A stretch of DNA of 10,658 nt from Actinomycetota bacterium. GTDB taxonomy: Bacteria; Actinomycetota; Acidimicrobiia; Acidimicrobiales; Microtrichaceae. The position numbers and the translations under genes are program-made. This document shows, one piece after another, positions 1 to 6,597 of the stretch. Each line of letters starts with the position of its first letter. The first letter of the stretch is position 1. Under the pieces are notes generated by a model that ran no database searches, was not told the origin of the DNA, and saw only the letters and a list, made by a program, of their open reading frames with translations. The stretch is from positions 1 to 10,658 of the forward strand of contig SXMI01000272.1 of NCBI GenBank assembly GCA_005777415.1. The letters are read 5' to 3'.

Positions 1-75
1 AAGCTGATCCGGCTCCCCGACGACGAAGCCGCACGACGCGGCCTCCTCGCCGGTGCCGGCGAAGGAAAGGACTGA
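1..75 (+). CDS. rpsF: 30S ribosomal protein S6, C-terminal end (partial)
   Basis: Frame 1 is open from the first base and encodes KLIRLPDDEAARRGLLAGAG followed by EGKD and a TGA at 73-75. The KLIRLPD segment resembles the end of the last strand of bacterial S6, which binds 16S rRNA together with S18. The start lies outside the window. ssb begins 2 bases after the stop, and the order rpsF-ssb-rpsR-rplI is the standard operon, which supports the call more strongly than the 24 visible residues do. The GGAAAGGA stretch inside its last codons (63-70) serves as the ribosome binding site of ssb. Confidence 0.8.
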   Translation, partial: KLIRLPDDEAARRGLLAGAGEGKD

Positions 76-77
76 CC

Positions 78-527
78 ATGGCAGGCAACTACGTCGAGTT
101 GATCGGCAACCTCACCCGGGATCCGGAACTCCGGTTCATCCCGTCCGGGGCTGCCGTCGCGAACTTCGGGCTGGCGGTGAACCGTCGCTGGCGCAACGCC
201 CAGACCAACGAGTGGGACGAAGAGGTCGCCTTCTTCGACATCGTCTGCTGGCGGGACCTGGCCGAGAACGTGACCGAGTCGCTCACCAAGGGCAACCGGG
301 TCATGGTCAGTGGCCGCCTGCAGGTCCGCTCCTGGGAGACGGACAACGGCGAGAAGCGATCGAAGGTCGAGATCCTCGCCGACGAGATCGGCCCCAGCCT
401 CCGGTGGGCGACCGCACAGGTCACCCGGACCGAGCGCCGCGAGGGCGGCGGCGGTGGGGGCGGAGGCTTCGACGCCCCGCCTCCAACCGAGGCACCGACC
501 TACAGCCAGGATGAGGAGCCCTTCTGA
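78..527 (+). CDS. ssb: Single-stranded DNA-binding protein
   Basis: 149 residues. Ssb coats single-stranded DNA during replication, repair and recombination, and recruits partner proteins through its C-terminal tip. The OB fold spans about residues 3-110, starting NYVELIGNLTRDPELRF, with aromatic positions typical of DNA-contacting residues at F52/F53, W58 and W86. It is followed by a short linker with eight consecutive glycines (123-130), a Pro/Thr-rich stretch, and the acidic partner-binding tip DEEPF (145-149), the usual D-D-x-P-F type. The ATG at 78 has a purine-rich GGAAAGGA about 7 bases upstream, inside the end of rpsF. Its TGA overlaps the rpsR ATG by one base, so the two are probably translationally coupled. 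The linker is short for an actinobacterial Ssb, but nothing essential is missing. Confidence 0.97.
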   Translation: MAGNYVELIGNLTRDPELRFIPSGAAVANFGLAVNRRWRNAQTNEWDEEVAFFDIVCWRDLAENVTESLTKGNRVMVSGRLQVRSWETDNGEKRSKVEILADEIGPSLRWATAQVTRTERREGGGGGGGGFDAPPPTEAPTYSQDEEPF

Positions 528-952
528 TGGCCAAGCCACCGCCGCGTCGCGGCAAGCCCAAGGACAACGGTCGCAAGCTCAAGAAGAAGGTGTCGATCCT
601 CGACTCCGAGAGCGTCGAGTACGTGGACTGGAAGGACGTGAACCTGCTCCGGCGGTTCATGTCCGACCGGGCCAAGATCCGCGCTCGTCGCGTCAGCGGG
701 AACGACACCCAGCAGCAGCGGGAGGTGGCCAAGGCCATCAAGAACGCCCGTGAGATGGCGTTGCTCCCCTACACGAGCCGGGTCACCACCCAGCGAGGTC
801 GTCGCTCGGACCGTGACGGCGACGACCGTCGTGGTCCGCGTCCCGACCGGGAGCGACCGGAGTCGACCGAGTCGGCCGACGCCGCTGCCGCCGAGGAGTT
901 CGAGGCCATCGAGGCGACCGAGGACGCCGTGGTCGAGGAGGCGACGTCGTGA
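527..952 (+). CDS. rpsR: 30S ribosomal protein S18 with acidic C-terminal extension
   Basis: 141 residues. S18 binds 16S rRNA in the small-subunit platform next to S6. The core covers about residues 20-88, with YVDWKDVNLLRRFMSDRAKI and the family ending LLPYTSR at 79-85. It contains no cysteine at all, so it is the zinc-independent (C-minus) form. The zinc form has Cys residues where this protein reads KKKVSILDSESVEYVD. S18 is usually about 75-90 residues. This one adds about 52: an Arg/Asp-rich part (90-112), then a Glu/Ala-rich acidic part ending EEATS. The ATG shares one base with the ssb stop, and the stop overlaps the rplI GTG by 4 bases. The extension keeps the same G/C-ending codon use, so it appears to be a genuine coding tail rather than a lost stop codon. 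Confidence 0.95.
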   Translation: MAKPPPRRGKPKDNGRKLKKKVSILDSESVEYVDWKDVNLLRRFMSDRAKIRARRVSGNDTQQQREVAKAIKNAREMALLPYTSRVTTQRGRRSDRDGDDRRGPRPDRERPESTESADAAAAEEFEAIEATEDAVVEEATS

Positions 953-1404
953 GCTCGGTGAAGGTGGTGCTGCGGTCCGATGTGGCCGGACTCGGCAAGC
1001 GCGGCGACGTGGTCGAGGTCTCCAAGGGCTATGCCCGGAACTTCCTGGAGCCCCGTGACCTCGCCTTCTCGGCGACGGCAGGGTCCGAGCGCCAGGCGGA
1101 GTCCATGCGCCGGGTCCGGACCATCCGGGACGCCAAGGATCGGGAGGCGGCCACGGAGATCGCCACCCGCTTGGTGCCCAGGACCATCACGATCGTGGCC
1201 CGGGCCGGCGAGGGCGGGAAGCTCTTCGGTTCGGTGACGGCAGCCGACGTCTCGGCAGCCGTGGCCGAGCAGGCCGGTGTCGAGATCGATCGGAAGCTGC
1301 TGGTGCTCGACGAGCCGATCAAGGACCTGGGGACCCACCACGTCCAGGCCCGGCTCCACGCCGACGTCGAGTTCCCGATCACGGTCGAGGTGACCACCGA
1401 CTGA
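949..1404 (+). CDS. rplI: 50S ribosomal protein L9
   Basis: 151 residues, the usual family length. L9 binds 23S rRNA near the L1 stalk with its N domain and reaches across the ribosome through a long helix; it helps maintain reading frame. The N-terminal RNA-binding domain is clear (VKVVLRSDVAGLGKRGDVVE, then VSKGYARNFLEPRDLA). A charged linker helix follows at about 45-75, then a C-terminal domain with GGKLFGSVTAADV and a conserved end. The start is GTG at 949 (GTGA overlap with the rpsR stop), which keeps the canonical N terminus at the expected place. It closes the ribosomal operon; the next gene is 126 bases away. Confidence 0.97.
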   Translation: MSSVKVVLRSDVAGLGKRGDVVEVSKGYARNFLEPRDLAFSATAGSERQAESMRRVRTIRDAKDREAATEIATRLVPRTITIVARAGEGGKLFGSVTAADVSAAVAEQAGVEIDRKLLVLDEPIKDLGTHHVQARLHADVEFPITVEVTTD

Positions 1405-1412
1405 CATCGGTT

Positions 1413-1421
1413 TCGTCCACA
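1413..1421 (+). promoter_or_regulatory. DnaA-box-like 9-mer (TCGTCCACA), upstream of dnaB
   Basis: TCGTCCACA differs at one base from TTGTCCACA, the box preferred by high-GC actinobacterial DnaA, and fits the degenerate form (T/C)(T/C)(A/G/C)TCCACA. A second box in the same orientation begins 19 bases downstream. The match is direct; binding is inferred. Confidence 0.45.
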
Positions 1422-1431
1422 GGATGGCCCG

Positions 1432-1440
1432 TCATCCACA
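1432..1440 (+). promoter_or_regulatory. DnaA-box-like 9-mer (TCATCCACA), upstream of dnaB
   Basis: TCATCCACA is one mismatch from the classical TTATCCACA box. It is in the same orientation as the box at 1413, with start-to-start spacing of 19 bases, close to two helical turns, which would place both on one face of the DNA. It lies in the rplI-dnaB gap, where DnaA control of the helicase gene would make sense. There is no AT-rich unwinding region, so this is not an origin. Confidence 0.45.
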
Positions 1441-1477
1441 GTTGGACCCACAAGCGATCCACCGTGAAACCCGGGAA

Positions 1478-1500
1478 ATCCAGAGGGTCATCCTCTGGAT
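1478..1500. terminator. Perfect 9-bp inverted repeat between rplI and dnaB
   Basis: ATCCAGAGG (1478-1486) and CCTCTGGAT (1492-1500) are perfectly complementary around a 5-base loop, GTCAT. The hairpin follows the ribosomal operon but has no T-run after it. It sits only 30 bases before the likely dnaB start. It could therefore be a terminator or attenuator, a protein-binding operator, or a leader hairpin controlling dnaB. The repeat is certain; its role is not. Confidence 0.4.
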
Positions 1501-1530
1501 GACCACAGGGTGAACGGCGGAGGATGGACG

Positions 1531-4053
1531 GTGATGCCGCCCGAACCGCCCAGCAGTCCACCTGTCTCGAGCCGGGTTCCCCCGAGCAATCTGGACGCGG
1601 AGCAGTCGTTGCTCGGCGCCATGCTGCTCTCGGAGCACGCCGTGTCGTCCTCGGCGACGATCGTGCAGGCGGACGACTTCTACAAGCCCGCCCACCGCCA
1701 CATCTTCGAGGCGGTGCAGACCCTGTACGCGACGGGACGCGGCGTCGACCCGCTGACCGTCGCCGAGGAGCTCGACCGGGTCGGCGTGCTCGACGCCGTC
1801 GGGGGCGCCGCGACCCTCGTGTCGCTGCAGGCGAACACCCCGGCGATCACGAACGCCGAGCACTACGCCCGGATCGTCGAGGAGAAGGCGCTGCTGCGGA
1901 AGCTGATCGGCGCGGCGAACGACGTGGCCGAACTGGGCTACGCGCCGCTCGACGACATCGAGAAGACGATCGACTCCGCCGAGAGCCTCATCTTCTCGGT
2001 GGCCCAGCGTCGGAACTCCGACACGCTCGCCGAGCTGGCCCCGCTGCTGGACCAGGCGCTCGAACAGCTCGAGGAGCTCTACGAGCGCGGTGACGCCATC
2101 ACGGGGACCCCCACCGGGTTCACCGACCTGGACGGACTCCTGTCCGGCCTGCAGCCCGGTGCGCTGATCGTCATGGGCGCCCGTCCGGCCATGGGCAAGA
2201 GCGCGTTCGCGCTGGGGCTCGCCTCGCACGCGTCCGTGCGCGAGCAGCTCCCCGTGATGTTCTTCTCGCTCGAGATGAGCCACCTCGAGCTGACCCAGCG
2301 TCTGCTCGCCGCCGAGGCCCGGGTCGATGCGACCAAGCTCCGGACCGGCCGGCTCACGGACTCCGACTGGACCAAGCTGACCAAGGCGATGGGGCGGCTC
2401 GGCGAGGCGCCGCTGTGGATCGACGACAACCCGGCGCTCACGGTCATGGAGATCCGGGCCAAGGCCCGTCGTCTGCAGGACAAGCTCGGAACGACACTGG
2501 GCCTGATCGTCGTGGACTATCTCCAGCTGATGCAGGGTCGGAGCAACGCCGAGAGCCGTCAGGTCCAGGTCGCCGAGATCAGTCGGGAGCTCAAGGTGTT
2601 GGCCCGCGAGCTCGAGGTGCCCGTGGTCGCCCTCTCGCAGCTGTCCCGGCAGCTGGAGCTGCGAGCCGACAAGCGCCCCATGCTCGCCGACCTCCGCGAG
2701 TCGGGCTGCCTGACCGCCTCGACCCGTGTGCTGCGGGCCGACACCAATGAAGAGGTCCCCCTCGGGGACCTGCTGGCCTCCGCTGAGCAGGACATCCCGG
2801 TCTGGAGCCTGGACGACGACTGGAAGCTGGTGCCGTCGACCATGTCCCACGTCTTCGCGAGCGGCATCAAGGAGGTGTTCCGCCTGCAGCTCGCCTCGGG
2901 CCGGACGGTCGAGGCCTCGGCCAACCACCCGTTCCGGCGCGTCGAGGGGTGGGTTCGTCTCGACGAGCTCGCCGTCGGCGACCGTCTCGCCGTGCCGAGA
3001 CGGGTCGGCCGCCCCGACCGGCCGACCCGCCTGGCCGACCTGCTCGCCGCATCGGGAGCCCCTCCCGTCGGCGATGCCAGTGGTGACGCCGCCGTCCCCG
3101 GCGCTGGGGTCGGGCCCACCGACACCCCGGTCGATCCGGTCGAGCTGGCCGAGCTCGTCGAGGGCGCCGCTCGATCGGGGGCGCTGCCCGCCGGGGTCGA
3201 CTCGCTCGGGGACGACGACCTGGCGGTGGTGCTCGCTCAGGTGTGCACCAGGCTCGGATCGATCAGCGTGGGCACGCTCCGCGGCCGACCGCTCGTCCGG
3301 GTCGTCTGCACCAGCCGCCACCGGGACCTGCTGGGCCACCTCCAGCGGCTCCTCACCCGGTTCGAGGTCCACTCGCGGGTCGTCGCGGTGACCGGTCGTT
3401 CCCGCTCGTGGAGACTGTGGGTCCACGGGGCCGATGACCAGCGGCGGTTCCTGGCCGCGGTCGGACTCCGGGGCCCCGAGGCGGACGTTGCCCGCCGGGC
3501 GCTCGATGCGCTGGCGGACGTCACCCCCAACCCCAACGTGGACACCATCCCTCCTGCTGTCCGCGATGTCGTCGTGGCCGAGCTCGAGCGACTCGGGACC
3601 ACCCATCGCCAGCTCGCCGCCGCGCTCGGGGAGCCCTACTGCGGCGGCTACCTCCTCGGTACGCCGGCCCGACCCCGGGCGACGAGCCGGGAGCGGCTCG
3701 GCCGTATCGCCGAGGCGTGCGACAGCAAGGAGCTCGCAGCGCTCGCCGAGTCGGACGTCTTCTGGGACGAGGTGGTCGGGATCGAGCCACTGGGACCGCA
3801 GCCGGTCTTCGACGCCACGGTCCTGGGAACCCACAACTTCGTGGCCGATGGCGTCATCGTCCACAACTCCATCGAGCAGGACGCCGACGTGGTCATGTTC
3901 CTGTACCGCGACGAGGTGTACCACCAGGACTCGCCCGACAAGGACACCGCCGAGGTGATCGTGGCCAAGCACCGCGCCGGTCGCACCGGCGTCGCCCGGC
4001 TGGTGTTCCTGGACTACTGCACCCTCTTCGCCAACATGGCGAAGGGCGACTGA
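1531..4053 (+). CDS. dnaB: Replicative DNA helicase DnaB, interrupted by an in-frame intein
   Basis: The gene encodes an 840-residue precursor, of which 453 residues remain after removal of the intein, a normal DnaB length. DnaB is the hexameric ATP-driven helicase that unwinds the replication fork. The N-terminal domain starts NLDAEQSLLGAMLLSEHA. The RecA-like domain has Walker A GARPAMGKS (216-224) and Walker B LIVVDYLQLM with Asp329. The C-terminal part SIEQDADVVMFLYRDEVY follows the intein, and the protein ends ANMAKGD. I chose GTG 1531 because GGAGG (1519-1523) lies 7 bases upstream. ATG 1534 is nearly as good, and GTG 1510 would add seven unsupported residues. The Walker A site, another known DnaB intein site, is uninterrupted. 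The upstream region holds DnaA-box-like sites and an inverted repeat. Activity should depend on protein splicing, because the intein separates conserved parts of the ATPase domain. Confidence 0.96.
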   Translation: MMPPEPPSSPPVSSRVPPSNLDAEQSLLGAMLLSEHAVSSSATIVQADDFYKPAHRHIFEAVQTLYATGRGVDPLTVAEELDRVGVLDAVGGAATLVSLQANTPAITNAEHYARIVEEKALLRKLIGAANDVAELGYAPLDDIEKTIDSAESLIFSVAQRRNSDTLAELAPLLDQALEQLEELYERGDAITGTPTGFTDLDGLLSGLQPGALIVMGARPAMGKSAFALGLASHASVREQLPVMFFSLEMSHLELTQRLLAAEARVDATKLRTGRLTDSDWTKLTKAMGRLGEAPLWIDDNPALTVMEIRAKARRLQDKLGTTLGLIVVDYLQLMQGRSNAESRQVQVAEISRELKVLARELEVPVVALSQLSRQLELRADKRPMLADLRESGCLTASTRVLRADTNEEVPLGDLLASAEQDIPVWSLDDDWKLVPSTMSHVFASGIKEVFRLQLASGRTVEASANHPFRRVEGWVRLDELAVGDRLAVPRRVGRPDRPTRLADLLAASGAPPVGDASGDAAVPGAGVGPTDTPVDPVELAELVEGAARSGALPAGVDSLGDDDLAVVLAQVCTRLGSISVGTLRGRPLVRVVCTSRHRDLLGHLQRLLTRFEVHSRVVAVTGRSRSWRLWVHGADDQRRFLAAVGLRGPEADVARRALDALADVTPNPNVDTIPPAVRDVVVAELERLGTTHRQLAAALGEPYCGGYLLGTPARPRATSRERLGRIAEACDSKELAALAESDVFWDEVVGIEPLGPQPVFDATVLGTHNFVADGVIVHNSIEQDADVVMFLYRDEVYHQDSPDKDTAEVIVAKHRAGRTGVARLVFLDYCTLFANMAKGD
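2707..3867 (+). mobile_element. DnaB intein with eroded LAGLIDADG endonuclease region
   Basis: This is a 387-residue protein-splicing element inside DnaB, between RESG and SIEQD, the site used by the Synechocystis and Rhodothermus DnaB inteins. The splicing residues are visible: Cys1 in CLTASTRVL (block A), SANHPF with His74 (block B, Ser in the usual Thr position), VFDATVLGTHNFVADG with His376 (block F), the terminal VIVHN with His386-Asn387 (block G), and Ser as the +1 residue. Residues 100-350 replace the linker of a mini-intein. About 179-260 resembles the second LAGLIDADG half, including VRVVCTSRHRDLLGHLQRLL, but the catalytic acid position reads RLGSISV. The first half is replaced by Ala/Gly/Pro/Val-rich sequence. 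Base composition matches the host, suggesting long residence or vertical inheritance. Splicing competence is inferred from intact motifs. Confidence 0.93.
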
Positions 4054-4095
4054 GTCAGCTCCCTGTTGGTCCAGCGGGTCCGGGTCACCTGACTC
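4052..4095. terminator. Possible bidirectional terminator between dnaB and the VOC gene
   Basis: GAGTCAG (4052-4058) and CTGACTC (4089-4095) are complementary and bracket a GC-rich 30-base loop, between two genes that converge. CTGAGTCAG at 4050-4058 is also a small palindrome covering the dnaB stop codon. There is no T-run, and the stem is only 7 bp with a long loop, so the call rests mainly on position. Confidence 0.25.
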
Positions 4096-4110
4096 GCTGA
4101 TGGAAGGGGA

Positions 4111-4668
4111 TCAGGCCTGCACCCAGTCGGGTTGGAGGGCCGGGTCGGCCGGGAAGTGCTCGATGTCGGTGGGCGGGTCCTCGAGGTCCGGATGTTCCAG
4201 CTCCAGGTCCCGGCGGGCGTCGGCCCGGTCACGGTCGTCGAGCTCGCGCAGGTCGCAGCACCACTCGACCAGCGTGCCGTTCGGGTCGTGCGTGTAGACC
4301 GACCGGCAGAACCCGTGGTTGATGTCGAGGACCTCCAGGCCCAGGTCGAGCCAGCGCTTCCGGCGGGCCTCCAGATCGGTCGGGTCGGTGGCGTGGAAGG
4401 CCAGGTGGTTCACCCACTCGGGAAGTCCGACGGCCCGGGACATGGCCCCGTCGACGGCCGGGTACTCGCCGTGGAGGTCCCAGAAGGCGATCATCCCCGG
4501 CGCCCCCTCGGTCACGTCCGGATTCCGGTAGAAGACGTGGCGGGCCCAGCCGCCCTCGGGCGTGGGTGCCGTGATGCACTTGACCAGTTCGAAGCCCATG
4601 GCCTCGGTGTAGAAGCGGTCGGTGGCGTCGATCTTCGCAGTGGCGAGTGCGACGTGGTGGTAGCCCAT
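4111..4668 (-). CDS. VOC (glyoxalase/dioxygenase-like) metalloprotein
   Basis: 185 residues from ATG 4668, chosen because GAGGAG sits 6 bases upstream and the protein then opens directly with the first VOC strand, MGYHHVALATAKI. The VOC fold uses paired beta-alpha-beta-beta-beta modules to bind a divalent metal. The expected ligands can be placed at His4 or His5, His88 (in WVNHLAFH) and Glu135 (in DPNGTLVEW), the His-His-Glu pattern of extradiol dioxygenases and many glyoxalases. The last 45 residues are a charged tail rich in Asp, Arg and Glu, with no recognised domain. The substrate cannot be deduced. The gene converges on dnaB and diverges from the membrane protein at 4758, so it is probably a single-gene unit. 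A TACCAT hexamer at 4712-4717 on the minus strand could be its -10 element. Confidence 0.85.
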   Translation of the reverse strand: MGYHHVALATAKIDATDRFYTEAMGFELVKCITAPTPEGGWARHVFYRNPDVTEGAPGMIAFWDLHGEYPAVDGAMSRAVGLPEWVNHLAFHATDPTDLEARRKRWLDLGLEVLDINHGFCRSVYTHDPNGTLVEWCCDLRELDDRDRADARRDLELEHPDLEDPPTDIEHFPADPALQPDWVQA

Positions 4669-4745
4669 CGTGATCTCCTCGTCGGGATCCATCGGCGGTC
4701 CGAGCCCCCGCATGGTAGGTCGGAAGGTGGATCCTGGGCGTGGCG

Positions 4746-4751
4746 TAGGGT
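4746..4751 (+). promoter_or_regulatory. -10-like hexamer TAGGGT, predicted leaderless promoter
   Basis: TAGGGT (TANNNT type) ends 6 bases before the GTG at 4758, the spacing expected if transcription starts at the start codon. A GGAGG overlaps that GTG itself (4754-4758) and so is too close to act as a ribosome binding site for it. No clear -35 element is visible. Confidence 0.45.
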
Positions 4752-4757
4752 GCGGAG

Positions 4758-5864
4758 GTGGCCGATCCAGCCGACTCCGCGAGCGGGACCGACGCCGCTG
4801 ACCCGGAGGAGACGTCGGTCCCGTCGGTCACGGGGTCCATCGATCGGCGCAAGCAGGTCATCGCCGGACTGATCACCCTGGTCGTGCTGGTCGTGGTCTT
4901 CGTCGGGATCTTCCCGAAGTTCGCCAACTACGGCGATGCCTGGTCGTCCATCCAGAAGATGTCCGTCGGCTCGCTCGTGGCGCTCGGAGCCGTCACGGTC
5001 GCGAACATCGTCATCTACGTGTTCCCCTACATGGCGGCCCTCCCCGGCATCAGGTTCTGGGACGCGTTCGTGGTCCGTCAGACATCCTTCATGATCTCGA
5101 ACGCCGTCCCCGCCGGTGGTGCGTTCGGGCTGGCGGTCCAGTACGCCATGCTCAGCGGCTACGGGTTCGGCCCGGCCGAGGCGTCCTCGGCCATCGCGGT
5201 CACGAGCATCTGGAACCTGCTCGTGACGCTGGCGCTCCCGGCACTCGGCCTGGCGGTCCTCGTCGTCGAGGGCGACGCCACCCAGAACCAGGTCCTCGGG
5301 GCCGTCGGCGGGCTCGTGGCGGTGGTCGCGATCGTCGGTGTGATGACGGTCGTCCTGCGGAGTGAGGCGTGGGCCCGGCGTCTCGGGGGGTGGGGCGACG
5401 CGATCATCCACCGGGTCCGGCCGTCCACGCCGCCGGACGTCGCGACATCAGGCGTGGTCCGGTTCCGCGACCAGACCTACGACGTGGTGGCGCAGCGGTG
5501 GGGGCGCCTGACGCTCACGAACTTCGCCCAGCAGTTCAGCCAGTTCTTCGTCCTGCTCGTGGCGATCTACGGGCTCGGTGGAACCAGCACCGGTGTGAAT
5601 CCGGCCGAGATCGTCGCGGCGTTCGCAGTCGCTCGTCTGGCCGGGTTCATCCCGGTCACCCCGGGGGGTCTGGGGACCGTCGACGCCGCCCTCGTGGGCC
5701 TGTTGTCCGCCTTCGGGATGAACCAGGACCAGGCACTGGCGGCCGATCTCCTCTGGCGGGCCGCCACGTTCATCCCGCAGATCGTGATCGGGATCATCAC
5801 CTTCCTCGTCTGGCGGGTCCAGGCCGCCCGACGCTCGGCGGGCCGGGCCGTCCCCAGCACCTGA
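4758..5864 (+). CDS. Flippase-like integral membrane protein (YbhN / LPG-synthase TM family)
   Basis: 368 residues from GTG 4758. It has an acidic soluble N terminus of about 30 residues, a basic DRRK, then a first membrane helix at 34-52 and several more (about 72-95, and segments rich in Val, Leu and Ala around 175-215 and 260-360), giving roughly 7-9 helices. The signature of the UPF0104 / LPG_synthase_TM family is FIPVTPGGLGTVDAALVGLL, with TPGGLG at 301-306 and Asp rather than the more common Glu after it. Such domains occur in MprF flippases for aminoacylated lipids and in stand-alone proteins thought to move lipids or glycolipids across the cytoplasmic membrane. Here there is no synthase domain, so transport or flipping of an unknown lipid is the most that can be inferred. 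No neighbour indicates the lipid. Confidence 0.85.
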   Translation: MADPADSASGTDAADPEETSVPSVTGSIDRRKQVIAGLITLVVLVVVFVGIFPKFANYGDAWSSIQKMSVGSLVALGAVTVANIVIYVFPYMAALPGIRFWDAFVVRQTSFMISNAVPAGGAFGLAVQYAMLSGYGFGPAEASSAIAVTSIWNLLVTLALPALGLAVLVVEGDATQNQVLGAVGGLVAVVAIVGVMTVVLRSEAWARRLGGWGDAIIHRVRPSTPPDVATSGVVRFRDQTYDVVAQRWGRLTLTNFAQQFSQFFVLLVAIYGLGGTSTGVNPAEIVAAFAVARLAGFIPVTPGGLGTVDAALVGLLSAFGMNQDQALAADLLWRAATFIPQIVIGIITFLVWRVQAARRSAGRAVPST

Positions 5865-5906
5865 GGGCGGGACACGCCTGAGGGGCGGTCCCCCTGAGGG
5901 GCGGTC
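5860..5906. repeat. Three short direct repeats spanning two convergent stop codons
   Basis: CCTGAGGGGCGGTC occurs perfectly at 5877-5890 and 5893-5906, and an imperfect copy, CCTGAGGGCGG, begins at 5860. The first copy contains the flippase stop codon and the last overlaps the aat stop codon. Within them AGGGG (5881-5885) and CCCCT (5891-5895) can pair around a 5-base loop, so the unit may also fold as a weak two-way terminator; no T-run is present. Confidence 0.5.
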
Positions 5907-6597
5907 AGTCGGTCGCGCCGAGCGGCTCGGTCCAGTCGGGCCCCGGCGATCCGCAGGCCGTGCGCAGGTCGTCGAGGTAGCGACGCCTCGGGACGTCCAC
6001 GACACCGAGCGAGGCCAGGTGCGGGGTCGACCACTGGACGTCGAAGAGCGAGCCCTCGACCGACCCGACGATCCGCGCGGCGGCGACCACGGCGACCTTG
6101 GACGCGTCACGGACGTGGTGGAACTTCGACTCGGCGGCGAAGAACGCTCCGATGGCGACCCCGTAGAGGCCGCCCGCCAACGCTCCGTCCCGCCAGACCT
6201 CGACGCTGTGGGCCCACCCCAGCCGGTGGAGGGTGGTGTAGGCGGCGACGATCCGCTCGTCGATCCATCCGTGGGGCCGGGCGGGGTCGCCGCAGGCCCG
6301 CACGACCTCCTCGAACTGCCGGTCCGTGGTGATCTCGAAGCGACCGAGGACCCGCCGGAGGGACCGGGACACGTGGACGCCGCCCGCCGGGAGCACCGCC
6401 CGGGGGTCGGGGGAGAACCAGGCCAGGTCCCGGCGCCCGACGGGCATGGGGAACAGTCCGAGCCGGTAGGCCGCCAGCAGCGACCCGGGCGCCAGATCGC
6501 CACCCAGGACGACGGGACCGTCGCCCGGGCCGTCACGCGGGTCGGGGAACTCCCAGCGACTCGGGGGTGGTTCGGCCGGCGTGACGGGAGGCCTCAG
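5905..6597 (-). CDS. aat: Leucyl/phenylalanyl-tRNA--protein transferase (probable CTG start)
   Basis: 230 residues if started at CTG 6597, the normal Aat length. Aat adds Leu or Phe from charged tRNA to proteins with N-terminal Arg or Lys, marking them for ClpS/ClpAP-type degradation. Family landmarks are PPPSRWEFP (10-18), VVLGGDLAPGSLLAAYRLGL (29-48), AWFSPDPRAVLP, GWIDERIVAAYTTLHRLGWA, HSVEVWRDG, GGLYGVAIGAFFAAESKFHH, DASKVA and DVQWSTPHLASLG. The first ATG is at 6447, but that would drop the conserved GGDL segment. The frame stays open upstream with G/C-ending codons and holds no ATG, GTG or TTG before the CTG. That CTG overlaps the stop of the upstream dehydrogenase as CTGA, the geometry of the GTGA overlap between rpsR and rplI. 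The two minus-strand genes therefore look like an operon. The product is near certain; the start codon is an inference. Confidence 0.9.
   Translation of the reverse strand: MRPPVTPAEPPPSRWEFPDPRDGPGDGPVVLGGDLAPGSLLAAYRLGLFPMPVGRRDLAWFSPDPRAVLPAGGVHVSRSLRRVLGRFEITTDRQFEEVVRACGDPARPHGWIDERIVAAYTTLHRLGWAHSVEVWRDGALAGGLYGVAIGAFFAAESKFHHVRDASKVAVVAAARIVGSVEGSLFDVQWSTPHLASLGVVDVPRRRYLDDLRTACGSPGPDWTEPLGATD

Noticed and set aside
1405..1530. The rplI-dnaB gap as a replication origin
   Set aside because: Only two DnaA-box-like sites are present, there is no AT-rich unwinding segment, and dnaA/dnaN are not adjacent.
1432..3972. An 846-residue open frame on the minus strand opposite dnaB
   Set aside because: It mirrors the dnaB frame across its whole length, including the intein. 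In GC-rich genes with G/C third positions the antisense frame seldom meets a stop. The translation has no domain I recognise and is rich in Asp, Gly, Arg and His, typical of such shadows.
4669..4713. A 15-residue longer start for the VOC protein
   Set aside because: ATG 4668 has GAGGAG at a 6-base spacing and begins directly at the first VOC strand; the extra residues have no family counterpart, and the upstream start overlaps a possible -10 hexamer.
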